From: Dermatophagoides farinae
Lineage: Eukaryota; Arthropoda; Arachnida; Sarcoptiformes; Pyroglyphidae
Direction: 5' to 3'
Length of the DNA: 64,000 bases
NCBI RefSeq assembly: GCF_024713945.1
Contig: NC_134678.1
Location: forward strand, 4,712,001-4,776,000
The stretch's first letter is position 1. Each line of letters starts with the position of its first letter. This document shows, piece by piece, positions 46,901 to 62,279 of the stretch. The translations under genes were made by a program, and so were the position numbers. Below the pieces are notes generated by a model that saw only the letters and a program-made list of their open reading frames with translations, did not search any database and was not told the DNA's origin.

Positions 46901-49900
46901 TCATGAATGTTGTTTTCGGTGCCGAAGTATATCGATGTTCGACAGCCACATTTCTTTCTCACAGTGAGGACAATAATAACGTTTTAAATTACTTGTACTA
47001 GCTTTCAATTTTTCATCTTGATCACTTTTTTTACCACATAATTCTTCATGTCTAACCTGTTCGATTGGTGTTGAATGCATTTTTTGCTTACATTTTTCAC
47101 AAAAAAACCATCGGCGATTGTCGGTTATCGTTTCATTTCCGATTTGTTTTAAACTTATAATTAAAAATGAAAAATTTTCAACGTATAAATTGTTATCTTA
47201 TTTTTACAAATAAGAACAATAAAGAAAACTTACCAATTATAATTTATAAATAAGTGATGAAAACCTCCTTTGTTATGTGAAATCGTTGCAGATTTGTTGG
47301 ATCCAATGTGACCATGCTGGTCTATCAAAAATTTAGATAATTTGTTCTTATAATTCTCATGCATATCTTCTATGGTGACAATAGTATTTGTATAAATTGT
47401 TTTCAAATCCGCTGATAATAAACGTTTCATGGAATATTTGACTCGACATTTCATAAATAATTTAATTTCTTCGATCAAATTTTGTTTCAATTGAAAAAGA
47501 CTTTTACCATCATCACCGACATCATCAATAGTGTCGTTATCGCGCGAATTTAAATCTTGCAGTAAAAACAAATTTTTTGTAAATTATCATTAAAAACATA
47601 ACTTGAAAAACTTACCTTTGCAAATCAATATTAATAATTGGTTCAATTTGTCTCGAATTTTATATGCCCCAATCAAAAGATCCTGTCCATCTTGATAAGT
47701 ATTTCAATTTGATTTCGATCCAATTATCAAAAATGATTCTACTACAATCATGATTCGTATCGATTTCCTGAGCGGATAGCAATAGAACATGTATAGCCGC
47801 CAATCGATAACAATTGCAAATATAGCTTTTGTTTGTCTCTATAAATGAAATGTAACCAAGTAAGCTATGTTCATATGATAGATCACCAAATTCACTGGAT
47901 TCAATTCGTGATGGTTTAAGAAATTCAGGTTCACTATAGTAAACACTGGATGGATGTAAAACGACAAATGGTTTGTCCTATTATGGATGATAGGGATGGT
48001 CAATCACAATTTAGCATTCTCTTTCTATTCCAATTACCTTGGTGTGAAAAATCTGATCCGATCCACATTGATAGGAATTGTCTAGATCGGCAATGGAAAT
48101 TTGTGGATAGAAACTAAGTACAATTATTGTTTTAATTAGATCAAATTCCTCTTTTTTCAGTGAATGTTTCTCTTCATTGTCCTGTATGCAATTAAAGGAA
48201 TTAAAAGTAGATAGAAGTGATAAAAATCTATAAAGATTTTACCAACCTTAAAATAATGAGAGTCAAATAATAAATTGAATTCCAATTCTTTGTAATTATA
48301 GTGATCATCGTTGATTCGGTCATCGTCATCATTTTCATATACTTGAAGTAATTTACGTTTTTTATTATTTCGAGACATTTCTAATTCAATTTTCAATTTT
48401 TTAAATAATTTTTTTCCACTGTGTTTAGCTATTCTTTCCGTTTTGCTCAAAAATTGTTGATCACGATTGTTTACATTATGTTTATCAATCAGGCCGCTAT
48501 CTTTGAGAATTTCTTCAAATTGTCTTCTTAATTTTGTTATTTCATGAAAACGTTGTTCTTCAAAGCCTAATTGTCGACACCAAGAACGTGTATTCTGATT
48601 TGAAGTTTTCATAGTGAGCCATCGCTTATAGAAATTCAAACTGCTGAATAGATCACCATCAAATGAAATCATTGATTTTCTTTCTTCGAGCATTTCTTTG
48701 TTATTTTTTGAACGAATAGTGGTCATTGATTGAACACTTAGACAAGCAGCCATCGACAATGCATATTGGTAGAGATTAATACAAACGGATAAGACCAACA
48801 TTTTACCAATGGGAATATCAACTGGTAATTTTGAAAGGATTCGACCTAAGTAAGTAATATTCTCATTTTCATCCAATGTTTCATAATTGATCAAATATTT
48901 TAACGTATTCTCAATGACCATCTCATCAGGTGCTTCAATGAAAGGAAACTTGCGAACATTATTCAAACCCATTGAAATCATATTCAAAATTAACGATTCA
49001 AGCGAAACACGTTGAATCTCTGGTTTGGAAAAACTGTCAAAACTTTCGAAATCACTGTTGGAATAAAGTCTAAAACACTTTCCCGGCCCGGTTCGACCAG
49101 CTCGACCTTTTCGTTGTTCAGCCGATGCTTTGCTCACCCATATCTCTTGCAATCGATGCATACGAATTTTCGGTTCATAATACATTTCTTTCACTTTACC
49201 GGAATCGATTACAAAACGAATACCATCAATTGTAATTGATGTTTCGGCAATATTTGTTGAAAGAATACATTTACGATAACCTTCAGGAGAAATATCAAAT
49301 ACTTTGTCCTGTTCAGATAATGATAATGCACTGTGCAGATACATAATTATCCATCGCTTATTCTGCGCTGCATATTCTTTTAATTTTTCGCCAATAAATT
49401 CGATTTCTGCAAATCCACTTAAGAATACGAGTACATCACCACGTTCTTTGTGTTTTTAAAAAAAAAAAAATTAAAGAAAAAACAAAGAAAAAAATTATGC
49501 CATTGAATTGTTTAAATAAACAAAATATACAAACCTGTCGATGGATGTTGAGAATCAATGTGCTGAAGTATTTTCAAATAAGGTTCAGGATTAATTTTAT
49601 TTGTGGCTTTGAAAATGTTCACTTTATCCGGAGGAAAGTATTCAGTTTTGATAGGATAAAGACGACCAGGAACTTTTATCACAAGACAATTGCCAAAGTA
49701 ATCAGAGAATAGATCAAAGTTGACCGTTGCCGACATGAGAATAACTTTGAGATCATTTTTTCTTTTATGCAATAAACATTTGATAGCTCCCAACAGAAAA
49801 TCGCTGGATAGATGACGTTCATGAATCTCATCCAAAATAATTACTTCATAATTTGAAAGCAGTGGATCTTCAATCATTTGCCGTAAAAGTAAACCTTCAG

Positions 49901-50567
49901 TCATAAAAATTATCTTTGTATATTTTGTTCGACTTTTTTCGAATCGAATTTGGAACCCAACTTCAGAGTTATATTGATCGACAGTTTCAAACTTTAGTCG
50001 ATTACAAAGTGCAATGCAAGCGATTCGTCGAGGCTGAGTGCAACAGATTCTTTGATAGCCATTTCTCAGAAGATATTGAGGTACTTGTGTTGATTTTCCA
50101 CAACCTGTATCGCCAGCAATCAAGACAACCGAATTTGATTTAATTTTATCCAAGATAGTTTCTTTATATTCATAGATTGGCAAATTTTTCTGAAATTGTA
50201 TAAGCTTTTCTAATTTTTTCTCTTTTCTTTTCAGATTAAAATCGACAAATATGAGCAGGATGTTTCGGAATTCTTTTAGTTCTGCCAAAGAAATGTTGAT
50301 ATCTTTTAAATGAGATTCTTCCCTTAATTTGTCGATATTTATCCATTCTTCGGGAATTTTACCTGTCAATTTTTGTATCAATTTGTCGTATTTGATTGGA
50401 TCATCATGACAAGTTTTTTGTTTCTTCTTTTTTTCCAGATATTTCTCCAGGAACAACCAAAATTCATCAATCTGTAACTTTGAAAACTGAACATTTATAT
50501 TGAATTCATAATTGAAAAATAATTTGTTCAAATAAAATTTTTTATCACGAAAAGTTTGTATTGACAT
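46901..50567 (-). CDS. DHX34: DEAH-box RNA helicase DHX34 with C-terminal zinc fingers
   Basis: About seven exons encode roughly 1,070 residues. The ATG at 50567 (MSIQTFRDKK) is used; the frame's extension to 50588 has only a TTG. The helicase core is complete: motif I AGDTGCGKSTQ, Ia TQPRRIA, II DEIHERH, III MSATVN, V STNIAETSITIDG, VI QRKGRAGRTGPG. DHX34-specific stretches include LPIYEYKETIL, LHSALSLSEQDKVFD and RSWCRQLGFEEQRFHE. The last exon (46901 to about 47155) encodes two small fingers, FFCEKCKQKM and YYCPHCEKEM, each with a following RH-x(3)-C/H. In the family DHX34 acts in nonsense-mediated mRNA decay with UPF1 and SMG1. It is divergent from ZCCHC9 with 139 bp between start codons. 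Confidence 0.95.
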
Positions 50568-50706
50568 TTTGTTGTTTTTTGTAAACAAATATAGATGACG
50601 TCATTTGTGTGGAATCCCAATGAACCAGATGGATTTAAAAACATGCATGCATGCTCGTATGATGATATCGATGTGACAAATATTTTTTTTTTATCATTGT
50701 TTCATT
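50568..50706. promoter_or_regulatory. Bidirectional promoter of DHX34 and ZCCHC9 with CATGCATGCATGC
   Basis: Only 139 bp separate two head-to-head start codons. ACATGCATGCATGC at 50641-50654 sits roughly midway, 74 bp from the DHX34 ATG and 53 bp from the ZCCHC9 ATG. Confidence 0.6.
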
Positions 50707-51504
50707 ATGGCCAATAAAAAAGGAAAAAAATTAAACTCAACTAGAAGTAATGTTTTCAAATGTACATTGATGTCTACCAGCGATGAAACGACAAAGAAAA
50801 ATATCGAATATAAAAAATCTACTGATAGAATAATCAAAAGCAAACGAACAAACAACTTCTACATGAAATGTGCCAAAAATCGTCAGGACAAAGGTCTCGT
50901 CATTCTTCCTCGTAATGTGGAAACAAAAATTTACAAATTGAAAAAGATTTTACAACGTAAGAATATTGACCCAGACGAAATCAAGCAGATTATCAGGAGA
51001 AAACGTCGTGACGAGGAAAATAGACTTCGGCACGATATTAAACGTGTTTGTTTCAAATGTCGACAGCCAGGACATTTAGTATCCGATTGTCCGCTTCAAT
51101 CCGATCCGGATGAACTAACAAACATTTGCTATTTTTGTTGTTCACTTGAACATAAATTATCAGAATGTACAAAGTACCAGAAAAAAATGAAACAGCTTTC
51201 TTCTGATGACGTCAATGATGTAAGCCTGCCATTTGCTAAATGTTTTGTTTGTCATCAAAATGGACATCTGACAAGAAATTGTTCAATGAATAAGAATGGT
51301 GCATTTCCACGTGGAGGTAAATGTCGTGGTTGTGGTTCGATAAACCACACACTAAAAGAATGTCCCAAGAAGAAAACTAATGTGGAAGAAGAGGAAATTT
51401 TATTGTCAACTTTTAATAACATGGATTGCGGTGTTGATGTCGATGAGTTTTCTTTAGAAAAGCTAATAACCCAAACAGGAGAAAAGAAAATTGTAAAATT
51501 TTAA
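50707..51504 (+). CDS. ZCCHC9: CCHC zinc-knuckle protein ZCCHC9
   Basis: A single exon of 265 residues. The basic N-terminal half ends in IKQIIRRKRRDEENRLRH. Four CX2CX4HX4C knuckles follow: CFKCRQPGHLVSDC, CYFCCSLEHKLSEC, CFVCHQNGHLTRNC and CRGCGSINHTLKEC, matching the count and spacing of ZCCHC9. A short acidic tail closes the protein. ZCCHC9 is a nuclear/nucleolar RNA-binding protein. The gene shares a 139-bp promoter with DHX34 and ends 20 bp from the 3' end of the neurochondrin-like gene, a very tight convergent arrangement in which the transcripts probably overlap. Confidence 0.93.
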   Translation: MANKKGKKLNSTRSNVFKCTLMSTSDETTKKNIEYKKSTDRIIKSKRTNNFYMKCAKNRQDKGLVILPRNVETKIYKLKKILQRKNIDPDEIKQIIRRKRRDEENRLRHDIKRVCFKCRQPGHLVSDCPLQSDPDELTNICYFCCSLEHKLSECTKYQKKMKQLSSDDVNDVSLPFAKCFVCHQNGHLTRNCSMNKNGAFPRGGKCRGCGSINHTLKECPKKKTNVEEEEILLSTFNNMDCGVDVDEFSLEKLITQTGEKKIVKF

Positions 51505-51523
51505 TATTTTATTCAATTTTTGT

Positions 51524-52816
51524 TCAATTAAAAGTTATGTTGTTTATTAAATTACGTAATTTTTGAATTTCTGGATCATTTTGTTCTAGAAATTTTATAA
51601 TAAATGGTTTAAGATGGTCTATTTCATTTCGAAATGTTTCACTTTCTTCTTTAGCATAAAGACATAAAAAACGAAATGAAGAAATTATTATTTGTTTAAT
51701 TTCAGCTTGTGAATCCATACTTTCTGCAAAAGCTTTTAGCAAAAAATGAATCAATTGGCTCACTGTTCGTTGAATGGTATCGATGGAATCAACAATCTCA
51801 TCGGCATTTAATTTTAACTGGTCATCATCGGGTACATTATTCAGATCCACATTTTTGATTAACGTGAAAAAAATATGTTCAAAAATCACCAAACATCGAG
51901 TATAATGTTCGACTTCACCATTTATTAATTGTGGCCAATTCGTATGTGACCAAGTAATTTCTAATTCAATAACAATCAATTTAAGCAATAATATGAAGAA
52001 TTTTGAATTATATGCTTCCCATCTTCTAAGCTTGATCCAATCTAAGCCTTCGAATTTCATTATCAACTCAGTAGAAAGATTAATAATCGAATTTCTTAAT
52101 TTATCTGGGAGTCGATTCTGAAAAAGAATGAATATCTCATCGCGAAGAATTGGAATCCATTGTGCAATAACGATTTGTTGATGATTCCAAGGTCCATCTC
52201 GTATAATAATACCGATCAATTTACACAAATGGAATTTTTTCTCAGACTTATCGGAAACGAAAAATTGGCAAATTTTTTCCATAAACTTTTCAACGTTTTC
52301 ATTGTTGTTAGAATTCCGTATTAAACTGATTATAATATTTGAAATATGACATTCCAATTCATTGCCTGGTGTATAACATTTGATGATCAAATTGTTGAAA
52401 AATAATTCGAATAAAAAAACCTCATCATAGAGCGACAAATTAGAGCAAATATAATCAAAACAATCTAAAATAGTTTCCACTACCTCCTGTTGAATTCTTG
52501 ATGGCTTTTCTTGAGAAACGGATAATATTTCACAAAAGATCTGGATGAATTGATTTCTATTTGTCTGTTTAGCAATTTCATTGAAAAAATATGCTATAAT
52601 ATAGATGGCAAATTCATATTCGTCATTGTTTTCAAGATAATTTTTCAGGGATTCGATAAGAAACTGGCCATCAATTAATTGGAATATTGTTGTTTTTTCT
52701 TCTTCATCGAGGCTTAGATTAGACAATCTCTTACCAAGTAACATTAGAGTTGCTATTTTCTCTGTATTGGTTTGAGCATTTTTCAATGCATGAATAATTA
52801 GCTTAGGATTATCCAT
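51524..52816 (-). CDS. NCDN: Neurochondrin-like protein
   Basis: A single intronless frame of 430 residues, all alpha-helical and leucine-rich like an ARM/HEAT solenoid. The N-terminus LIIHALKNAQTNTEKIATLMLLGK follows the neurochondrin opening, where a helix with an alanine/leucine stretch precedes K and a second helix. The C-terminal FRFLCLYAKEESETFRNEI resembles the family's FL-x-WLAEET segment. Vertebrate neurochondrin is about 730 residues, so this is a shortened form. Neurochondrin is cytosolic and linked to CaMKII and Rab5-dependent neurite signalling in vertebrates; its arthropod role is unclear. A CATGTATGCATGG motif lies 38-52 bp upstream of the ATG. Confidence 0.75.
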   Translation of the reverse strand: MDNPKLIIHALKNAQTNTEKIATLMLLGKRLSNLSLDEEEKTTIFQLIDGQFLIESLKNYLENNDEYEFAIYIIAYFFNEIAKQTNRNQFIQIFCEILSVSQEKPSRIQQEVVETILDCFDYICSNLSLYDEVFLFELFFNNLIIKCYTPGNELECHISNIIISLIRNSNNNENVEKFMEKICQFFVSDKSEKKFHLCKLIGIIIRDGPWNHQQIVIAQWIPILRDEIFILFQNRLPDKLRNSIINLSTELIMKFEGLDWIKLRRWEAYNSKFFILLLKLIVIELEITWSHTNWPQLINGEVEHYTRCLVIFEHIFFTLIKNVDLNNVPDDDQLKLNADEIVDSIDTIQRTVSQLIHFLLKAFAESMDSQAEIKQIIISSFRFLCLYAKEESETFRNEIDHLKPFIIKFLEQNDPEIQKLRNLINNITFN

Positions 52817-52853
52817 TATTATTATGGATTGGAGATGATCATATCAATCGATC

Positions 52854-52868
52854 ACATGTATGCATGGC
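52854..52868. promoter_or_regulatory. ACATGTATGCATGGC motif upstream of the neurochondrin-like gene
   Basis: This is a member of the CATGCATGC family with one substitution, 38-52 bp before the ATG. The rest of the 250-bp gap (52817-53067) shows nothing else. Confidence 0.45.
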
Positions 52869-53067
52869 TAAAAAAATATGAATTTCTGAATAAAATTTCC
52901 TAACGTCATCTGGTGCTTGGATTATCAAATGTAATTTATTTAAATTTTTTCAGACTCAAAAAAAAAAAAACAGAAAACACAGAGAGTTATGAACAAAAAT
53001 TATCTTCAAAAAATTAATTAAAACAATTATTAACATATTGAAGAGGAAAAAATATATACAAGTAAAA

Positions 53068-55910
53068 TCAACAGAAATTCTTTTGAAAATTTCTTGTTTC
53101 CAATATGTGCAGAATATGTTTATAACCAAAGAATTGAGCAATATCTTTGGCAGTACGACCATATAAATCCGTTTTATGTCGATTAACATTGATAACGTTC
53201 ACTAGATAATCGATAATTTCCAATTGATTTCTTTCAGTTGCCTGGAATTAGAGAAAATGAAAAAGATTATTAATTCTGTTCATATTGTTATTAACTTTAT
53301 TTTCAATTTTTCATGGACACGATTAACGTTATAATTATTAAAATAATGATACAAAACAGAGGAAAATATAACGGTATAAAAAAGTGCCAGGATTTTTCTT
53401 TCAAAGAAAGTTTGTTTTAAAGGTAAAATAAATAATATATATCAAATCGAATAATCACATCGTTAAAAATATAAATAAATTAAATATTGTAATAATAAGA
53501 TTAAATGGATTGGTGAAACTAAACATTTCAGGTTGTTAATAATTTACATTGATAAAAAGTGGAATAAACTATCCGCGAGTGTGTAAACATACAGCATGTA
53601 TACATTGACGACCGAACGTGTCCTTCTCTTCTAATGTTGCTCCCGCCAATCGTAATGATCTTAAAAGTTGTAATTTTCCATTTGCTGCAGCACTATAGAA
53701 ACAAAGAATTAAAAATTTGCATGAATAAATTGTATAAAAATAACTTTGGAAAATGATTTTGAATTCTTACTTTGTAATAAGATCACCGATTCGATTCTTG
53801 GGAAGGTCCAAAGAGGCACCAGCTTCAATCAACATTTTGATAATTTCATGTTGTTGATTTTTTATGGCCAAATGCAATGGAGTTTCATTGTTTTTATCTT
53901 TAGCATGTACATTGACACCTTCAAATAGAAGATATTTAACCACATCTTTATGACCATGGCTGACGGCTATATGCAATGGTGTACGCATATCATAATCGCA
54001 AGCACATAAATCGATGCCATTCTTTTTAAGCTGAATCAAACTCTCGACATCGCCACGGGCAGTGATAGCACAGACAATCGCTGGATATAGTGCTGAACGC
54101 AGTTTTTCGATTTCATCGGATGTTGAAACTTTTAGCGTGCTTGCGATTGCCTGAACAAGGCTGACATCTTCGACTCTTCTTTCACGAATTACAGTCATTT
54201 CGCCACGTAGATTCGTGCGTACCATCTTAGAAATTTGTCAATATGTCAATCGAATTATATATTGATAATATAATCTTGTCAGCTTACCTCTCTTTTTTTC
54301 TCTAATGACCATTCGTCTTTACTTAGAATGTATGATAGTTTAGCAAGACAGGCTTCAGGAGTCATATCTGAACCAGGTATAACACCGGCTTCTATTAGAG
54401 CGTTTCCAGTTTCATATGATGGATCGACCTTTCCATTTGGACATTGTGTTATATTTACAATAATTAAACCTCTTTTAGTGGCTTCTCGAAATTCATTCAA
54501 GATATCCTTGCGATTGGAAGGAGCATTTCCGGCTCCATATGTTTGTAGCACCACACCCTCTATAGGTTCTCGTAGAAAGACTCGAATCTGTAAAAAAAAT
54601 TGAAAATGGTCAATCATTCATTTAGATTGCTGTATCTGCAAGCAAAACCTTTCGTGTACTTACCGTTTCGACTGTGATGCTAGGAAATAATCGTAATAAA
54701 GTTACATTACGATTAAGTTTTGAATGAACATGTACTTTTGCAATTGTTGAAGGTCTATAAACATTGTTCCAATCAACTATTTGTAATTCATAGTTAGTTG
54801 GTGGCAAACAGATTTAATGAAAGAAATTACTTACCATCAATTTTGATGCCAATATTGACTAGAGGTGACATGTTGGGAGAATTAAAAGCGTCCAATTTTG
54901 AGGCGCTTATTTTCGAGGTTCGATTGCCTCTGAATAATTTATTGTTGAAAAGTATGGCCACTTCAGGTATAGAATAATTGCCAGCAATTATCAATGAATT
55001 TAGCAAATTTTCTTTGGCATCACTACGAGCTTCGAAAAGCGGAATCTGTGATCCAGTAATGACAACTGTTTTGCCCAAATTTTCCAACATGAATGATAAA
55101 GCCGAAGCTGTGTATGCCATTGTATCAGTACCATGTAGTATGACAAAGCCATTGAATCGATGGTATTCTTTCTGTTATGAGCGAAAAAAAATCAGTTGCT
55201 AAAAGATAATTCAGCATTGGAAATGTTTGTCACACCTTAATATTTTGTGCAATCAAAACCCAATCATCGATGGTCATGTTCGATGAATCCAGTAATGGAT
55301 CATATTCAAAAATGGTGTAAATTACTCGTTTTTTCTCTCCGGTATCACTGGTTGTTGGATCAAATGTCAATAGCATTAGTTTTTTGATGAATGAATATTT
55401 ACCCAAATACTTACGGTAAAACTAGCAAATGTTCTGAATCTGGTAATAGCCAACTTTTTTCAAAATATTCAGAATCATGTAATTGGGGATATTTTTTCAA
55501 CACTTGTGTAAAAGCTCCGGGACGTGGTTCATAAACTAAATTGAAAATAATTTCATGTTGAAAAAATGTATGTTCCTGTATAATCTAATAAATAATAAGT
55601 AATTAGTACCTCCAGAACCATTTTTGACCATGCCGATAGTTCCACCTGTGTAGATGACCAAAACTTTGCTTTCTTCGGCCAATGTACCATAAGATTCTAT
55701 TCGGGCAATTGATTTATTTTTGCGCAATACTTTCGGTTCGAATGAAGGGTCAATGAGTTTCTGTTGTGGTATCGTTTGAGCTAGATTCAGGCTTAATCGC
55801 CGTTGACGATTTTTTGTTTTACCATTCGTTAAACCACCATTCAATGGCAGATTATTCAGTAATTCGGCATCCGAATCACAAGAATCTTCTGAAAAAAGTT
55901 TGTCAGTCAT
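53068..55910 (-). CDS. ASPG: Type I L-asparaginase with C-terminal ankyrin repeats (ASPG)
   Basis: About nine exons give roughly 640 residues, starting MTDKLFSEDSCDSD at 55910 with the stop codon at 53068-53070. Both catalytic threonine boxes are present: VIYTGGTIGMVK and ILHGTDTMAYTAS. The family stretch VVITGSQIPLFEARSDAKEN and the Tyr/Gly-rich VVLQTYGAGNAP follow. After about residue 430 are ankyrin repeats (DMRTPLHIAVSHGHKDVVKYL, split by an intron from later ones such as KDTFGRQCIHA). The enzyme hydrolyses asparagine to aspartate and ammonia; the mammalian relative also has lysophospholipase activity. About 100 Ser- and Arg-rich residues precede the catalytic domain. The last exon encodes a partial repeat (DLYGRTAKDIAQFFGYKH). 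Confidence 0.93.
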
Positions 55911-58900
55911 TATGTCAGTTATTATGAAGAATTTGGACCCAATAACTTAAAAATTGGTCAAAATTGAATTTAACCAAACAAAATGAATGAATGAATGAAT
56001 GCCGATAATCCGTGAACAGGATAAATATCAAGTTTTATTATTGTCACAATTATAATGATTATTATTATTATTATTATTGCTATTGGCACAATTCGATAGA
56101 TTCGTGGCACGATGATAACCGTTGTAAATAGAGTGATAAGAAATTTGATGCAACATTAAAAACATTAATTATTGGGGATTTCTTCAAAATGACAACAATA
56201 ATAATAATAATAATAACTGTGAAAGATGATGCTTGATGATAATGATGGCCAACATATACTTTCACAGCGATATACAGGACGGTGACACTAAATTTTTTTT
56301 TTTTTTTTTTTTTGATCAAATGATTTCCAAATGTTGGAATTTCACCAAAATAATTCGGAATGATTTTTATTTGTTGGCAAAAATATCTTTTGATATCGCA
56401 AATAAGGATAATAACAACAATCAGTTTGTATTGATAAAGAAAAAATCAGATTGAATTCGAAAAATAGTGATAATTCAACAAACAAGGACTTAACAAGATG
56501 CAAATAATAATATATTATTTCTTTGACAAAAATAAACGTTTTTATAATTAACGATGATCGTATAGATTCACTGCTGTATCCAGAGATTTACTAGAGTTGA
56601 GGGTGTTCAAAATGTTGAATGATGAAGATGGCTCATAAAACAACGACTTAAATACAGTTTCGTGAATCTATCATTGAAAAAAACCGCCAATGCTTATCCC
56701 GTACATATCCAATGCAATGAAAAAACAAATAGGGAATGAAATGAGGGAGAAAAAATCGGCATAGACCGGGGAACAAAAAATTTGTTTTTGTCAAGATGAA
56801 CTTCATCTCATTTTTTTCTCTTGTGTTCATATATATACGCAAATGCATATAGCTTGCAATGTGTGAATGATTGCAAAGAAAATGATAATCATCATTGAAG
56901 AGTCATATGTAAACGTCTCATGAGATTGCATCAGCTTTTTTTCCAAATGTTTTTTTCTGTTCAATACATTTATCTATATATATACTTTGGCCTATACAAC
57001 AGTTTAGTTCATTCTACAGGACATGTATATGTTAAAAAAAACAAAAACAAATGTTAATCATCTACGACTACATAGTTAAAATGAGCTTACTTGATTGTGA
57101 TATGAACTTACATCAGAATTTTAATAACATCTTGTTGTTTTTTAATGGTTTCTGATTATGATCATCATGATCTTTGGATCATATTTGTTGATTCAATTAT
57201 TCTTATCACCTGATAAATATTTTTCTAAATTATCTCCTTAATTGATTCGAATGATCGTAGAGAATTCAATTCATAAATAGTAAATCAATTTATATGAATT
57301 AATCAAAGATCAAAGATCTGATGATCGTATGATGTTTGATAGGATTTCCATTTTAATTATTCAGGCACATATTTATCAATATCAATCAATACTTACATTT
57401 ATAATGCAATTCAGTTGTTTTTTTTTTGGTTATCTTGTTTGAATGAATAGATTATACATTTGACATGTGATAACGATGATGATGACGATTATTTTTTCCA
57501 AATCATTCGAATCAATGTTGAACATCATAGCCGGATGATGTACTATCATGCTTATCACACCGTTTTTTTTCTTTACATTATAAATATACCTCATCATTTC
57601 GGGCAATACCATTTTAAATATGAGTCCATCATCTTGTCCGTTTGTTTTTGCACATTTCATTTTATTTCAATAATAATGACGTATGAAGGAATTTAAATTC
57701 GCAACTCGTGAAATTGTAATATTTGTTACAAATGGAATCTTCAAGGTTAAATATCATATTTTTTTTATAATAAAATCAATGCATGGTAACAATTAATCTC
57801 TGGTAATCTCAAATAATAATTTATTGCATTAAGAAAAACAGGTGAACAACAAAGTTATTTATTCTGAAGTTAAATAAACAACAACAGTGCAACAGTCACA
57901 TCATCACATCAGCGATCATAGCTCAAAATATCATCCGATTAATTGATTAATCGATCGACCGATTTCAATTGAACATTATCATCATTCCATTTATGATGTG
58001 CCAACAATATTCCACTTTCTTTTTTAATTCTCGGACGATATTCAAATTGATCGATGAAATAGATAAAAAACAAAATTTAACTATCACGTAAACCATTCAC
58101 ACACACACACAGGAGCTTCATTCCAAAAAATGGTACCGTTATAATAACACGATATATGCTCTCATTTTTTTTCTCTATTGGTTTTGATCATTTCCATTAC
58201 ATGTGATGATACAAACATAAACGAAAACATTGATTTCTGATCGAATCATTAATCAACAATATTATTTAAAGATAATCTATAAAGTCATTTCAATCATTGA
58301 TTGATTGTATGATAATAATTCAATTCGAATTGAATCAATTTGATTTGATTTGATAATTTTTTTCTATTCATTCATCAACAACATGACCGTTATATCATTA
58401 ATATCGGTCAAAAGCAACAACAAAAACAACAACGATGCCGACGACGACAATAACAATTTTTTTTTTCGAATCATCAAACAGTCTGATGATGATATGACAT
58501 CACCCAACATTTCATATTCTCTTTGTTTGAATGAAAAAAAATCAATCCAATTGCCAAAAAAAAAAAAATATTGGAATTCCCGCATTATAGGAAGCTATCA
58601 AACGTTTGAAAATGATTTTTCAATCATCAAACTCGATATAATCAATTGATGGAAGGATGGAAATCCCAATACCGCATTCAAAATATCGAAATAAGATTCA
58701 ATTGATTTTTTTAAATTCTTAGAAAATTTTTTTTTTCATTCATTCATTCATTTGTCCAAAAAAAATTCACAAATTCAATTTAAAACATCAATGAAAAAAA
58801 AACAAAATAATAATTAAAACAATATATAATATATGGAAAAAAATATGACTAGTGTAATGAAGTGGTTTTTAATGTGTCGTTGTGATATAAGAACAGAGAA

Positions 58901-59248
58901 AAAAAATGAAATCTTCAATGTTAAATATGTATGTGTGCGTGTGAATGGGCAGGGAATAATGACTGAAAATGGGATGGATGAATGAATAAACAAAAAGGGG
59001 AAAAGAAACAATAAAAAGTGAATAACAAATCTAATTTGATGATGATGATGATGATGATGATAAAAAAAAAATGCGGGAGGAGCCATTTTTGTTTTTGTCT
59101 TTAATTCATATTTTTTTATATATAGTAGGTAGATGTATATCATCATTATGGCTTGGTTTTTTTTCATGATGTTTGCATTTTAATTTTTTTTTTGTATTTG
59201 TATGTATATTTCAACAATTTTTTATATGCAAACGGTTATTTGATGGTG
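55911..59248. other. 3.3-kb gene-free region between the PKC and asparaginase genes
   Basis: AT-rich with (GAAT)n at 55982-56000, (ATT)n near 56063-56080, (AAT)n near 56195-56216, poly-A/T tracts and a (GAT)n tract at 59038-59061. A homeodomain-like cluster, GATTAATTGATTAATCGATC, lies at 57938-57957. Open frames here are repeat-driven, and no splice-supported coding sequence was found. It serves as upstream region for asparaginase and 3' flank for PKC. Confidence 0.45.

Positions 59249-62279
<3,031 letters not shown>

Noticed and set aside
50568-50588. Upstream extension of the DHX34 frame to 50588
   Set aside because: The codon is TTG; the first ATG at 50567 gives a normal family N-terminus.
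58350-59167. Open frames of 73-117 codons upstream of the PKC 3' end
   Set aside because: They are low-complexity Asn, Asp or His-rich frames on repeats, with no domain and no splice support.
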